A DNA stretch of 64,000 nucleotides from Thermodesulfobacteriota bacterium (GCA_021604765.1 BQJP01000005.1:61851-125850), one strand, 5' to 3'. Shown: positions 53,354 to 62,301, numbered from the stretch's first letter. Program-made: numbers and translations. The notes: generated by a model not told the origin, from the sequence alone.

Positions 53354-53779
53354 TTATTGCAACACATCAGTGGATGAAACGTTTCCTTTTGGAGCAGGAA
53401 TTGGAGAAGCATGGTGCAACGCCATAAGCCACTTGTCTCCGGCAAACTTAAAGATGTTCGTAGACTGCGCAAATCCGTATTGTATTTCATCCCCAATTCT
53501 ATAACTAATCTTTTCAATACAAATTACCCAGGCTGAATTTCCAGAAATTTCAGAATGTGTATCTTGCAGCTCAACATCAAGTGAATTCCCATTTTCAAAT
53601 ATATTCTTCCAGCTCTCACTAACTGCCTCCCAACCATGGAGCATAGGCCAACCGGGATGAACACATTTCACATTATCATCATTTATCCATATCCTTTGCA
53701 TGCTATCAAAATCAGCATCTTTCATGGCTAGATAAAAGCTTTCATTTGCTTTCATTACTTCTTTAATTTTTCCGCTCAT
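53354..53779 (-). CDS. NTF2/SnoaL-like protein, cytosolic
   Basis: 141 residues from ATG 53779 (AGGT lies four bases upstream; the frame also opens with GTG at 53785). ANESFYLAMKDADFDSMQRIWINDDNVKCVHPGWPMLHGWEAVSESW is the typical start of the SnoaL_3-type family with the conserved WxxDxxVxCxHPGW run. No signal peptide. Members are often conserved neighbours of housekeeping genes but lack assigned reactions. It converges with tamB (18 bases). Confidence 0.8.
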   Translation of the reverse strand: MSGKIKEVMKANESFYLAMKDADFDSMQRIWINDDNVKCVHPGWPMLHGWEAVSESWKNIFENGNSLDVELQDTHSEISGNSAWVICIEKISYRIGDEIQYGFAQSTNIFKFAGDKWLMALHHASPIPAPKGNVSSTDVLQ

Positions 53780-53860
53780 ACGCACCTGTATTTAAATCGT
53801 GATATTTATAAATAGTGTAACAAAGGATTAAGCTTGCTACCAGTTGATAAAATACGCACT

Positions 53861-54991
53861 TTAAATAGAACTTAAGATTCTATCTATTTCATCAATAACA
53901 ATGGAATCATTTTCTTTGTCTCTACAGTTTATCAGTATTTCTTTAGATTTAGCTCCTTTTATCTTCCATAACGCCCAGATAGCATGCGCTCTGACAAGAG
54001 GCTCTTCATCCTTCAGGCATTCTGAAATATAGGGTAGAAAATTTTTCTCGCCTGAGTTTCCCATAGCGATCATTACATTCCTGAGGAGACCTCTTCTCTT
54101 GGTTCTTTTTATTGGGCTTCCCTTAAAATGTTTTCTGAATTCATCTACACTTAGACTAGACAAATAAGGCAAATTCGGATTGAGCAAGCCTTCCCTTGGT
54201 TCAAATTCAGTTTTATCCGATATATGCGCTCTCTTATTCCAGGGACAGACATCTTGGCATATATCACAGCCATAAATGTTGTTATCTACCCCTTCTCTAA
54301 GCTCATGAGGTATTTTATCCTTGAGCTCTATAGTGAGATATGAAATGCATAGCCTTGAATCAAGAATATAAGGCTCTATAATCGCATCAGTAGGACACGC
54401 CTCAATACACCTTGTACAAGTACCGCATCTGTCTGGAACCGGCACGTCGTATTCAAGTTCAAGACTGGTAATAATCTCTCCAAGAAAAATCCATGACCCT
54501 ATTTCCTGGTTTATTAGACAAGTGTTCTTACCAACCCATCCGACTCCGGCATATTTCCCATATGTCTTTTCCAATACGGGTCCGGTATCAACGTACAATT
54601 TACTCTCAACTTCATGAGAGGATTCAGAACATATATAATCCATTAGAATCTGCAGTTTATTTTTAATTGTATCGTGGTAATCATCACCCCATGCATAACG
54701 TGATATCCAACCCTTTGTATTATCGGTGTGCTCAATGGAGTAAGGATAATCGGTGTTGTAATTCATGGCGCAGGATATAACTGATTTTGCGCCCGGAAGG
54801 ATATTTTGTATATCTTCCCTTTTTTCTGAGTTTCTCTCCAAGTATTTCATCTCACCTGAAAATCCCTTATTTAGCCATTCTTTGTAGAACTGATTTTCAG
54901 GAAAAGAATCTATGGGTGAAACACCTATCAAATCAAAACCTAAATCCATGGCTTTGTCTTTAATTGCGATTGTTAATCCGGCTCTATCCAT
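53861..54991 (-). CDS. queG: Epoxyqueuosine reductase QueG
   Basis: 376 residues from ATG 54991 (a TTG one codon earlier also opens the frame). Two 4Fe-4S clusters are formed by CGTCTRCIEACPTDAI (about 190) and CDICQDVCPWNKRA (about 245). The N-terminal part (KAMDLGFDLIGVSPID, KYAGVGWVGKNTCLIN) binds cobalamin, and the C-terminus has HEAT-like repeats (LLRNVMIAMGNSGEKNFLPYI). QueG reduces epoxyqueuosine to queuosine at position 34 of tRNAs with GUN anticodons. Other queuosine genes are not in the window. Confidence 0.94.
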   Translation of the reverse strand: MDRAGLTIAIKDKAMDLGFDLIGVSPIDSFPENQFYKEWLNKGFSGEMKYLERNSEKREDIQNILPGAKSVISCAMNYNTDYPYSIEHTDNTKGWISRYAWGDDYHDTIKNKLQILMDYICSESSHEVESKLYVDTGPVLEKTYGKYAGVGWVGKNTCLINQEIGSWIFLGEIITSLELEYDVPVPDRCGTCTRCIEACPTDAIIEPYILDSRLCISYLTIELKDKIPHELREGVDNNIYGCDICQDVCPWNKRAHISDKTEFEPREGLLNPNLPYLSSLSVDEFRKHFKGSPIKRTKRRGLLRNVMIAMGNSGEKNFLPYISECLKDEEPLVRAHAIWALWKIKGAKSKEILINCRDKENDSIVIDEIDRILSSI

Positions 54992-55045
54992 CAAAGCCTA
55001 TTTTATCATATATATGAATGTGGATATAAGATTGGGGAAGTAAAT

Positions 55046-55543
55046 CTACTCGGACCAGCCATTAGGATAGATTTTCGACTTTATAATTAACTCCGCAATC
55101 TCTCCGACAGCATGACTGCCAGTACCATAGGCGGCGTAGTATGATTCGGACTTTATCTCGAGTGGAGAGTCTGCGGCTGATGCTGTAAAAGAAACTTTCT
55201 TCATGATTTGGAGATCAGCTTTGTCTCTGCAAATTATGGCAATTTCTTTATCCAACAAAGAATACTCCGATTTCATCTTGGAATAGAATATTGTTTTATC
55301 AGAAACCGCCTCGTGAAGCGCTATGCCCATACCCTCTGCTACTGAGGAAATTTCTTGGGACACTGTTGAAGAAAAAGCTATGCATTCAACCCCCTCATCC
55401 TTTAAAAGCTCCACACTATTCCCATTTAGTCCGATTATATTTGAAGGCCGCGCACCGTTTGGACTAAACCCGTCTGCATTGACTAGCAGGAGCCTAATAG
55501 GGCTTAGTTCTTTAACTAGGTCTGATCTAAGTTTCTGAAACAT
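55046..55543 (-). CDS. KdsC-like HAD-fold protein with altered catalytic motif
   Basis: 165 residues, the length of KdsC (KDO-8-phosphate phosphatase). IRLLLVNADGFSPNG aligns with HAD motif I (normally DxDG), but the nucleophile Asp is Asn22; only Asp24 remains. The VECIAFSSTVSQEISSVAEGMGI region matches the usual motif II part without TGR, and IICRDKADLQIMKKVSF replaces GDDxxDLxxM. ADSPLEIKSESYYAAYGTGSHAVGEIAELII matches the KdsC tail (AVRE-type). The fold is clear; catalysis is doubtful. It may be a regulatory or non-catalytic homologue of the LPS-KDO pathway. No LPS gene is adjacent. Confidence 0.7.
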   Translation of the reverse strand: MFQKLRSDLVKELSPIRLLLVNADGFSPNGARPSNIIGLNGNSVELLKDEGVECIAFSSTVSQEISSVAEGMGIALHEAVSDKTIFYSKMKSEYSLLDKEIAIICRDKADLQIMKKVSFTASAADSPLEIKSESYYAAYGTGSHAVGEIAELIIKSKIYPNGWSE

Positions 55544-55706
55544 ATAATAGGGCCTCTGGGGAACGCCTAGCAGTTTAAGTGCAAATCACTCTTTATTCAA
55601 GTCAGTATTTACTCATTCATAGAGCTTTCATATTAATATGTTATAAATCAAAAGCATTCACAGAAGCTTTAAAGCTCCACAATCGTATGTATAATTTTAG
55701 CAACTA

Positions 55707-56408
55707 ATGTCTAAACTAAACAACCGCAAGATTTTAACTAATTTCCCAATAATCAATTTAACCCTAATAGCGCTGAACATCGTTATATTCATACACGAGG
55801 CATCACTCGGAGAAGCCATATACCCCTTTATTCATAAATATGGCCTTATCCCGGCTAAAGTTTTCTCATTTTCGGGTAATGTCGACCTTACAGAGCGGTT
55901 TCTCCCATTCTTATCCTCAATGTTTATTCATGGAGATTGGGTACACATCATCAGTAACATGATTTTCTTATATATATTCGGAGCACGGGTAGAAGTAAAA
56001 ATGGGGCATCTTAAATACCTGACTTTCTATATATTATGCGGCCTCGCAGCAGCCTTATTTCATGTATTAACTAGTCTTGGATCACTAATCCCTATGTTAG
56101 GGGCGAGCGGGGCAATTTCTGGGATTCTCGGTGCATACATTACTTATTTTCCAATTTCCGAGTTCAAGAATCCGGTTCCAATATTATTTCTAAAAAATAT
56201 AAGACATGTCCCAGCAGCAGCGGTAATATTTTTATGGCTAGTGATTCAATTTTTGAACGGTATTGGTACTATAGATCAGTCAGTTGATACGGGCGGCGTT
56301 GCAATCTGGGCTCATATTGGCGGTTTTGTCGCCGGGTTAATACTGGCACGTTTCTTTCATAACAATAAATATGATTTCAAACAGAAAACCGACAGGTATT
56401 ATCATTAG
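55707..56408 (+). CDS. Rhomboid-family intramembrane serine protease
   Basis: 233 residues with six or seven membrane helices. FIHGDWVHIISNMIFLYIFG is the conserved HxxxN helix, IPMLGASGAISGILGAYI has the GxSG nucleophile Ser134, and VAIWAHIGGFVAGLIL carries the catalytic His203. The dyad is complete. Such proteases cleave membrane-anchored substrates. A TATAAT hexamer at about 55689 lies 12 bases before the ATG. The PFK gene follows 32 bases later. Confidence 0.93.
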   Translation: MSKLNNRKILTNFPIINLTLIALNIVIFIHEASLGEAIYPFIHKYGLIPAKVFSFSGNVDLTERFLPFLSSMFIHGDWVHIISNMIFLYIFGARVEVKMGHLKYLTFYILCGLAAALFHVLTSLGSLIPMLGASGAISGILGAYITYFPISEFKNPVPILFLKNIRHVPAAAVIFLWLVIQFLNGIGTIDQSVDTGGVAIWAHIGGFVAGLILARFFHNNKYDFKQKTDRYYH

Positions 56409-56440
56409 ATTTCAGCTTAAAGTTCTAGGAGCGACATAAC

Positions 56441-57697
56441 ATGGTTAAACCAAAAATCCAAAGAGGAAAGAAACTAGCGATTCTAGTAGGTGGAGGACCT
56501 GCTCCGGGGATTAATGGAGTAATTAGTGCAGCAACTATAGAAGCGAGGAACCAAGGGATAGAGGTTCTTGGAATCAGAGATGGTTTTAAATGGATATCTG
56601 AAGGTAACACTGAACATATAGAAAAGCTCACTATTGGAATGACTTCAAGAATTCATAATACGGGTGGATCAAGAATTGGTATATCAAGAGTAAGCCCTTT
56701 GTCTACTCCTAACGGCCTAAAAAATACAATTAGATGCTTAAAAAAATTGCAAGTCAAATATCTTATCACCATCGGGGGAGACGGGACTCTTTATCTCGCA
56801 ACCAGGCTGGAGAAGGAACTTAAGGGAAGTATTAAAATAGTCCATGTACCTAAAACTATAGACAATAATATGCCTATACCTGGTTATATACCAACCTTTG
56901 GTTTTGAAACCGCCCGTCATATAGGCACAGGATTAGTTCATCACCTTATGGAGGACGCTAAGACTACTAATAGATGGTATTTCGTAGTGACTATGGGAAG
57001 GAAAACAGGTCATCTGGCCCTTGGAATAGGCAAAGCCTCAGGTGCTACACTAACTATAATTCCTGAAGAATTTAAACAGAAAAAGATTTCTCTCAAAGAC
57101 ATTACAAAAATTCTGGAAGGTTCGATTATTAAAAGAAAACTAATGGGACGAGAAGACGGTGTTGCGATCCTGGCAGAAGGAATTACCGATAAACTAGACG
57201 AGAATGAACTAAAAAATTTGTCTGATGTAAACTTAGATGAGCATGGGAGGATAAGACTTTCAGAAGTTGACCTTGGTCAGGTACTTAAACATCAAACTCT
57301 ACAGGCCTTAAAAGAAAAAGGAGTAATTTCAAGGATAGTTGATACAACTATCGGCTATGAGCTCAGATCCGCTCCTCCAATACCATTTGACGCAAGCTAT
57401 ACAAGAACCCTGGGTTATAGTGCAGTAAAGTTCTTGTTGAAAGGAGGGTCTGGAGCATTGCTTACAATTCAAAAGAATAAAAAGATTCCAATACCATTTG
57501 AAAAAGTTTTAAATACTAAATCAGACAAGGTCAATGTCAGGTATGTAGACATCAACACCGAGTCTTTTGAAGTAGGTCAAAAATATATGATTAAGCTTAG
57601 ACAGGACGATCTTGAAGACCGTCAAGAGCTAAAAAATTTGGCGGCTTTAACAAATATGAAACCAAGTGAATTTAAAGCATATTTCAGTGCTATATGA
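56441..57697 (+). CDS. 6-phosphofructokinase
   Basis: 418 residues. LVGGGPAPGINGVISAATIEA, ITIGGDGTLYLATRL (GGDGT at 112-116), VHVPKTIDNNMPIPGYIPTFGFETARH (PKTIDNN at 137-143) and VTMGRKTGHLALG define the PFK fold. At the first specificity site a Gly follows the Asp (as in ATP enzymes), while the second site has Lys (as in PPi enzymes); this Gly/Lys combination is usually ATP-dependent in other bacteria. The usual TIDND is here TIDNN. The enzyme phosphorylates fructose-6-phosphate; ATP versus PPi cannot be settled from sequence. GGAGCGAC lies before the ATG. Confidence 0.88.
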   Translation: MVKPKIQRGKKLAILVGGGPAPGINGVISAATIEARNQGIEVLGIRDGFKWISEGNTEHIEKLTIGMTSRIHNTGGSRIGISRVSPLSTPNGLKNTIRCLKKLQVKYLITIGGDGTLYLATRLEKELKGSIKIVHVPKTIDNNMPIPGYIPTFGFETARHIGTGLVHHLMEDAKTTNRWYFVVTMGRKTGHLALGIGKASGATLTIIPEEFKQKKISLKDITKILEGSIIKRKLMGREDGVAILAEGITDKLDENELKNLSDVNLDEHGRIRLSEVDLGQVLKHQTLQALKEKGVISRIVDTTIGYELRSAPPIPFDASYTRTLGYSAVKFLLKGGSGALLTIQKNKKIPIPFEKVLNTKSDKVNVRYVDINTESFEVGQKYMIKLRQDDLEDRQELKNLAALTNMKPSEFKAYFSAI

Positions 57698-57747
57698 TAC
57701 AAACTTTGCTTTTTTAAGGGAAAAACTTAATTTTGAGCCTAAAAACA

Positions 57748-57776
57748 TTGACTTCTAAGCCAAATTATGATACAAA
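57748..57776 (+). promoter_or_regulatory. Promoter of the lytic transglycosylase gene
   Basis: TTGACT (57748-57753) and TACAAA (57771-57776) are 17 bases apart. The -10 box lies downstream of the first ATG of the frame (57767). Transcription from it would start near 57783, next to the second ATG at 57785, so that ATG is the likely start and the mRNA would be leaderless. Confidence 0.5.
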
Positions 57777-57784
57777 AAAGGTCA

Positions 57785-60157
57785 ATGTTTTATAGGTGTT
57801 TTCTAACTACAGCCACTCTTTTGCTGCTATTCACAATTGGATGCGGCAATAAGTCTCATTCGCCAAATTCATCTCAATCTACAATGCCGGGAATAAATAC
57901 AAATAACCCGGAGATAAAGATGGTCGATGACGATACCGACTACTACTCTAGAAACTATAGAAACCAAGAGAACATAAAGCCTAGCTTCTTTTTCCTAAAT
58001 CCCCATATTCAAGCATGGAATACCTACTATCACTTCGAAAACATTTTTATTCAGTTACCTGACGTTGCCCCTGAAGATGAGAAAGAAATTCCAGTAGTTC
58101 TGAATGCAAGAGTCATGCATTTTATGGATTACTTTCAAAACCGGGGCCGTAGGTCTTTTAGCATTTGGCTTGCCAGGTCAGGGAAATATATCCCCCACAT
58201 GAAAGTAATCTTACAACAGCGTGGGATGCCTACCGATTTGGTCTATCTTGCCATGATAGAGAGTGGATTTAATGTAAAAGCCAGGTCCCATGCTGCAGCT
58301 GTAGGACCTTGGCAGTTCATTAAACCCACAGCTAAACGCTACGGACTTAGGGTCGATTCATGGGTGGATGAACGTATGGATCCCAAAAAATCAACTGAGG
58401 CCGCAGCTAATTACCTAAGTGATCTGTATGCTATGTTTCAGAATTGGGAACTTGCCGCGGCAGGGTACAATTGTGGTGAAGATAGGGTACAAAACGCTAT
58501 AGACAAGTACCAGATCAATGATTTCTGGCAAATCTCTGAATTTACACTTCCAAAAGAAACCAAAAATTACGTCCCAAAACTAATGGCTGCACTTATAATC
58601 GCCAAAGACCCTGCTAAATATGGTTTTGTGGGGATAAGCTATCATGAGCCGGTACCATTTGAGACAATAAGAGTAGCTCCACAAAAAAACTTAAGCGAGA
58701 TTGCAAGAGTAATAGGGGTTAGCCCAACAACCCTTAAAGAACTAAATCCCGCCTTGATACATGACGCAACACCTCCAGGAAACCCCTACCCCATTCACGT
58801 ACCTCCTGGATACGCTTCAATAGTGGGACAAAAGCAACAACAGATAGCTTCACTCAAAAATGTTAACCCGCAAATTGCAAAAAGAAGCACTACATATAGA
58901 CATAGAGTCAGACGAGGAGATACCCTCGGTAAAGTCGCTGCAAAATACGGCACCAGCGTATCTAAAATAAAAAGAGCAAATGGGCTTAAGAGTTCTACTA
59001 TTAGAGTTGGTCAGAGACTTAAAATCCCCGGAAAATATTCAAAGAAAACCTACGCATCATCTAAGAACTCTACTCACACGGCTAAATATAAAGTTAAATC
59101 CGGAGACACTTTGGGGGCTATAGCCGCAAGGCATAGAGTGAGCGCTTCAGATATAAGAAGAGCAAATGGAATGAAGGGTTCACTAATAAGAACGGGGCAA
59201 GTAATAACAATTCCAGGTGCTTCAGGAAGATATTATGGGGATGATACAAGTCCACAAAAAACTACGAAAATTGCAAAATATAAAGTCAGATCAGGTGATA
59301 CTTTAGGCGGCATAGCAGCAAAACACAGGGTTAGCATTACTACAATAAAAAGAGCTAACGGAATTAAAGGTTCAAGTATCAGATCTGGACAAACTTTAAA
59401 AATTCCTCAAATCACAAATGGAACTTATGCCAGTACGAGCACTAAAAGCACAACTTCTACTAGAAGTTCCTCAAAGTATAAAGTTAAGTCCGGAGATACA
59501 CTCGGCGGAATAGCTGAAAAACATGGTGTTAGATTAAGTTCTCTAAAAAGTGCTAATAACATAAAAGGCTCAACTATACGAAGAGGGCAAGTACTTACAA
59601 TACCTGGCTCAAATGGTTCTTATTCTAGTTCAAGTAATAGTAGCTCAACTACAAAATATAAAGTCCGCTCAGGTGATACTTTGGGAAGTATAGCCCAGAG
59701 ACATGGAGTCAGACTTGCCTCAATCAAAAACGCTAACAATATAAAAAGTTCTAAAATTCGAGTGGGCCAGACACTAACCATCCCAGGTTCAAATGGGTCG
59801 TATTCAAGCTCAAGCAAGTCATCTAGTAATAGCAAGCCATCAAAATATAAGGTTAGATCAGGTGACACTCTAGGAGGCATCGCCGAGAAGCATGGAGTTA
59901 GGCTTGCTTCATTAAAAAGTGCCAATAACATTTCTGGATATTCAATCAGGATTGGTCAAACTTTAGTAATACCTAACGGCAGTCATGGAAGCAAAGCCTC
60001 ATCGAACGGCGGCCCCGTAAGTTACAAAGTAAGGTCAGGCGATACTCTCTGGCATATTGCCAGTAAGCATAATGTCACTGTGGCGAACATTAAGAAATGG
60101 AATAATCTAAAATCAAATAACCTAGCGCCCGGCAAGAAATTAACAATTTACAAATAA
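57785..60157 (+). CDS. mltD: Lipoprotein lytic transglycosylase with seven LysM domains (MltD-type)
   Basis: 790 residues from ATG 57785 (796 from 57767). The lipobox is FTIGC (Cys about 20). A MltD-like SLT domain (about 125-245) carries the catalytic Glu in AMIESGFNVKARSHAAAVGPWQFI and AAAGYNCGEDRVQNAI. After a degenerate LysM-like segment (about 290-340) come seven clear LysM domains starting near residue 365, each with the core YKVxSGDTLGxIAxxH and ending in xGQxLxIPG; they are separated by Ser/Thr-rich linkers. LysM domains bind glycan chains. MltD usually has two to four, so this array is expanded, probably by tandem duplication. Confidence 0.93.
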   Translation: MFYRCFLTTATLLLLFTIGCGNKSHSPNSSQSTMPGINTNNPEIKMVDDDTDYYSRNYRNQENIKPSFFFLNPHIQAWNTYYHFENIFIQLPDVAPEDEKEIPVVLNARVMHFMDYFQNRGRRSFSIWLARSGKYIPHMKVILQQRGMPTDLVYLAMIESGFNVKARSHAAAVGPWQFIKPTAKRYGLRVDSWVDERMDPKKSTEAAANYLSDLYAMFQNWELAAAGYNCGEDRVQNAIDKYQINDFWQISEFTLPKETKNYVPKLMAALIIAKDPAKYGFVGISYHEPVPFETIRVAPQKNLSEIARVIGVSPTTLKELNPALIHDATPPGNPYPIHVPPGYASIVGQKQQQIASLKNVNPQIAKRSTTYRHRVRRGDTLGKVAAKYGTSVSKIKRANGLKSSTIRVGQRLKIPGKYSKKTYASSKNSTHTAKYKVKSGDTLGAIAARHRVSASDIRRANGMKGSLIRTGQVITIPGASGRYYGDDTSPQKTTKIAKYKVRSGDTLGGIAAKHRVSITTIKRANGIKGSSIRSGQTLKIPQITNGTYASTSTKSTTSTRSSSKYKVKSGDTLGGIAEKHGVRLSSLKSANNIKGSTIRRGQVLTIPGSNGSYSSSSNSSSTTKYKVRSGDTLGSIAQRHGVRLASIKNANNIKSSKIRVGQTLTIPGSNGSYSSSSKSSSNSKPSKYKVRSGDTLGGIAEKHGVRLASLKSANNISGYSIRIGQTLVIPNGSHGSKASSNGGPVSYKVRSGDTLWHIASKHNVTVANIKKWNNLKSNNLAPGKKLTIYK
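58896..60157 (+). repeat. Seven tandem LysM-coding repeats
   Basis: Near-identical LysM units of about 135 bases recur at roughly 58.90, 59.08, 59.28, 59.48, 59.66, 59.84 and 60.02 kb, with Ser/Thr-rich linkers between. Units 2 to 6 are the most alike (KYKVxSGDTLG), suggesting recent duplication. Positions are approximate. Confidence 0.85.
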
Positions 60158-60196
60158 TTTCTGTATTACCCTTTCTAATTCAAATCCTTATCTAAG

Positions 60197-60844
60197 ATGA
60201 AAAACAGTTCTCATTACCTAAAGCAAGCCTATGCCAAGAAGAAGCCAGCAATCAGAAGCCGTCTCAATGAATTCAGAAGAATCGGAGAAGAAGCAGATGA
60301 CAATCAACTATTTGAGGAGCTATCTTTTTGTATATGTACAGCAGGTGCTAGCGCAAAGATGGGGCTTAAATCAGTTGATGCTATGAGGGACATACTCTCT
60401 AGCGGTAGTTTAAAGAGGCTTCAAAAAAGACTCGACGGTGTACACAGATTTCCTAATGCCAGACCTGCATATATAGTTCATACAAGAGACTATCTTAAGA
60501 AACAACACGGATTCAAAATAAGAGAGTTACTTTCATCATTCGATGATCCTCTCGAGAGAAGAGACTTTTTGGCTAAGAAAAAACACATAAAAGGAATTGG
60601 ATACAAAGAAGCCAGCCACTTTCTCAGAAACATTGGATTCTCAGGTTACGCTATTCTTGATAAGCACATTCTGAATACACTTTATGAGTTCAAAGTAATC
60701 AAGAGCCCAAAACCCCCGACCACCAGAGACAGATATATACATGTTGAGAACAAACTTATAGAATTTGCTGACAAATTAGAAATTCATATGGACGAACTAG
60801 ACCTCCTTCTCTGGAGCGAAAAAACGGGGGAGATACTCAAATAA
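60197..60844 (+). CDS. N-glycosylase/DNA lyase, Ogg2-like
   Basis: 215 residues. The HhH-GPD segment reads KKHIKGIGYKEASHFLRNIGFSGYAILDKHILNTLYEF: the Lys of GYKEASHFLRNIG is the Schiff-base lysine and the Asp of AILDKH is the catalytic aspartate. This pattern matches the archaeal-type Ogg2/AGOG-related 8-oxoguanine DNA glycosylases found in some bacteria. It removes oxidised guanine and nicks the strand. The gene lies 39 bases after mltD. No Fe-S cysteines are visible, unlike Nth or MutY. Confidence 0.85.
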   Translation: MKNSSHYLKQAYAKKKPAIRSRLNEFRRIGEEADDNQLFEELSFCICTAGASAKMGLKSVDAMRDILSSGSLKRLQKRLDGVHRFPNARPAYIVHTRDYLKKQHGFKIRELLSSFDDPLERRDFLAKKKHIKGIGYKEASHFLRNIGFSGYAILDKHILNTLYEFKVIKSPKPPTTRDRYIHVENKLIEFADKLEIHMDELDLLLWSEKTGEILK

Positions 60845-60878
60845 TTAGTGAACAGTAGCAAGTAACCAAATAACGGTT

Positions 60879-62270
60879 CTACTTACCCATTTCCTCTGCG
60901 CCTTTACTGCTTTGCCAATGGTCCTCTATTTTTTCAAGACTCTGCCCATTTGTTTCCGGTATCATAAAATAAAATAGTAACAATGTAAGAATTGAAAAGA
61001 ATCCATAAAACCAGAAAGTTCCTGTCTTTCCGATAAGTCCTATAAGCGGCAAGAAAGTAAGCGTGGCCAACCAGTTTGTACCCCATTTAGTAAGAGATCC
61101 AAGACTCATCCCTCTGGCTCGAACTTTTGTTGGATAAATCTCAGATATCAATATCCAAAATATCGGTCTCGGCCCCAAAGACCATGAGCCAACATAAAGT
61201 AGCAAACTACCAATAGTAACCCATTTCACATATGCACTAGCTCCATCAAACATAAAGGTAATACCTATTGCTACGAGACTTATAGTTATGCCTATCAATC
61301 CAACTACCATCAAAGGGCGACGGCCTACCTTGTCCACTAAAGCAATAGCCACAAAAGTCATAATTGTATTTACAATTCCTATTCCTACAGTGGCAAGTAT
61401 GGCAAGTGAGGCAATCTTGAACCCCGAAAGCTCTAAGATGGTGGGAGAGTACCCGTACAAAATGATACTGGCCCCAGCAAGTCCCCTACAGAAAGCAAGC
61501 CCCACTCCTAATAAGACGACGCGTCTCACTGTAGGGTGAAGTAACTCACTCCAGCCACCCCCATGTTTACCAATATTTGATTCAATTGCCCTGAGTTCCT
61601 CATTTATATCTTGATTACCCCTAATATGCTGAAGAACTCTCTTTGCTTTATCTTCAAGGGAATGTATTGCAAGCCAACGGGGAGTCTCGGATAAAAAGAT
61701 CATCCCTACGATAAGGCAAAATGCAGGTAGCGCTTCAAGTCCAAACATCCATCTCCAGTCCCCGTCGTGTGAAAAAACATAATTAACAATATAGGCCAGT
61801 AGGGCACCGAATGCGATTCCTAGAATATTAAAAGTAACCATCTTTCCTCTATTTGAAGAAGTGGACAACTCTGAGATATAAAGAGGAGAAATAATTGACA
61901 CGGCACCTAAGGATAAGCCGGCAATTACACGTCCCAGGATTAGTATGGGGATAGTAGGCGCTGACGCCATTATCAATGATCCTACTAAAAAAAAGAGCCC
62001 TGTGATAATGAGAGTTTTTCGTCTGCCAATTTTATCAGCAATCGTACCGCCTAATGGAGCCCCTATCATTGCGCTCAGAAAAAGTGAGCTGATAATAACC
62101 CCTTCAAGAAAGGGAGACACTACAAATTGTTTTTTAATAAATAGGATTGCCCCAGAAATTACTGCGGTGTCATACCCAAATAAAAACCCGCCCATAGAAG
62201 CAATTAACACAGAGACATGAAAATAGAAATTGTAGCCCGTTTGGTTGGTTAATGTATTGGTATGAACCAT
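60879..62270 (-). CDS. MFS sugar-proton symporter (SP family)
   Basis: 463 residues with 12 membrane helices. Sugar-porter motifs: GYDTAVISGAILFIKKQF, GGTIADKIGRRKTLIITG (motif A), RVIAGLSLGAVSIISPLYISELSTSSNRG (the PESPR-like start), FLSETPRWLAIH, ALVDKVGRRPLMVVG and FYFMIPETNGQSLEKIE (PETKG variant). Such carriers import hexoses or pentoses with protons. It stands between an Ogg-like gene and the RND pump gene; operon unclear. Confidence 0.88.
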   Translation of the reverse strand: MVHTNTLTNQTGYNFYFHVSVLIASMGGFLFGYDTAVISGAILFIKKQFVVSPFLEGVIISSLFLSAMIGAPLGGTIADKIGRRKTLIITGLFFLVGSLIMASAPTIPILILGRVIAGLSLGAVSIISPLYISELSTSSNRGKMVTFNILGIAFGALLAYIVNYVFSHDGDWRWMFGLEALPAFCLIVGMIFLSETPRWLAIHSLEDKAKRVLQHIRGNQDINEELRAIESNIGKHGGGWSELLHPTVRRVVLLGVGLAFCRGLAGASIILYGYSPTILELSGFKIASLAILATVGIGIVNTIMTFVAIALVDKVGRRPLMVVGLIGITISLVAIGITFMFDGASAYVKWVTIGSLLLYVGSWSLGPRPIFWILISEIYPTKVRARGMSLGSLTKWGTNWLATLTFLPLIGLIGKTGTFWFYGFFSILTLLLFYFMIPETNGQSLEKIEDHWQSSKGAEEMGK

Positions 62271-62301
62271 ATAGGATTATCCCTGATCACAAACTAAATG
62301 A

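Noticed and set aside
55683..55706. Strong promoter of the rhomboid gene
   Set aside because: TATAAT is clear but no convincing -35 box stands 16-18 bases upstream, so it is mentioned only within the gene entry.
58896..60157. Regular repeats that could be taken for a CRISPR array
   Set aside because: The units are in-frame LysM domains of about 135 bases with coding linkers, not short repeats with unique spacers.
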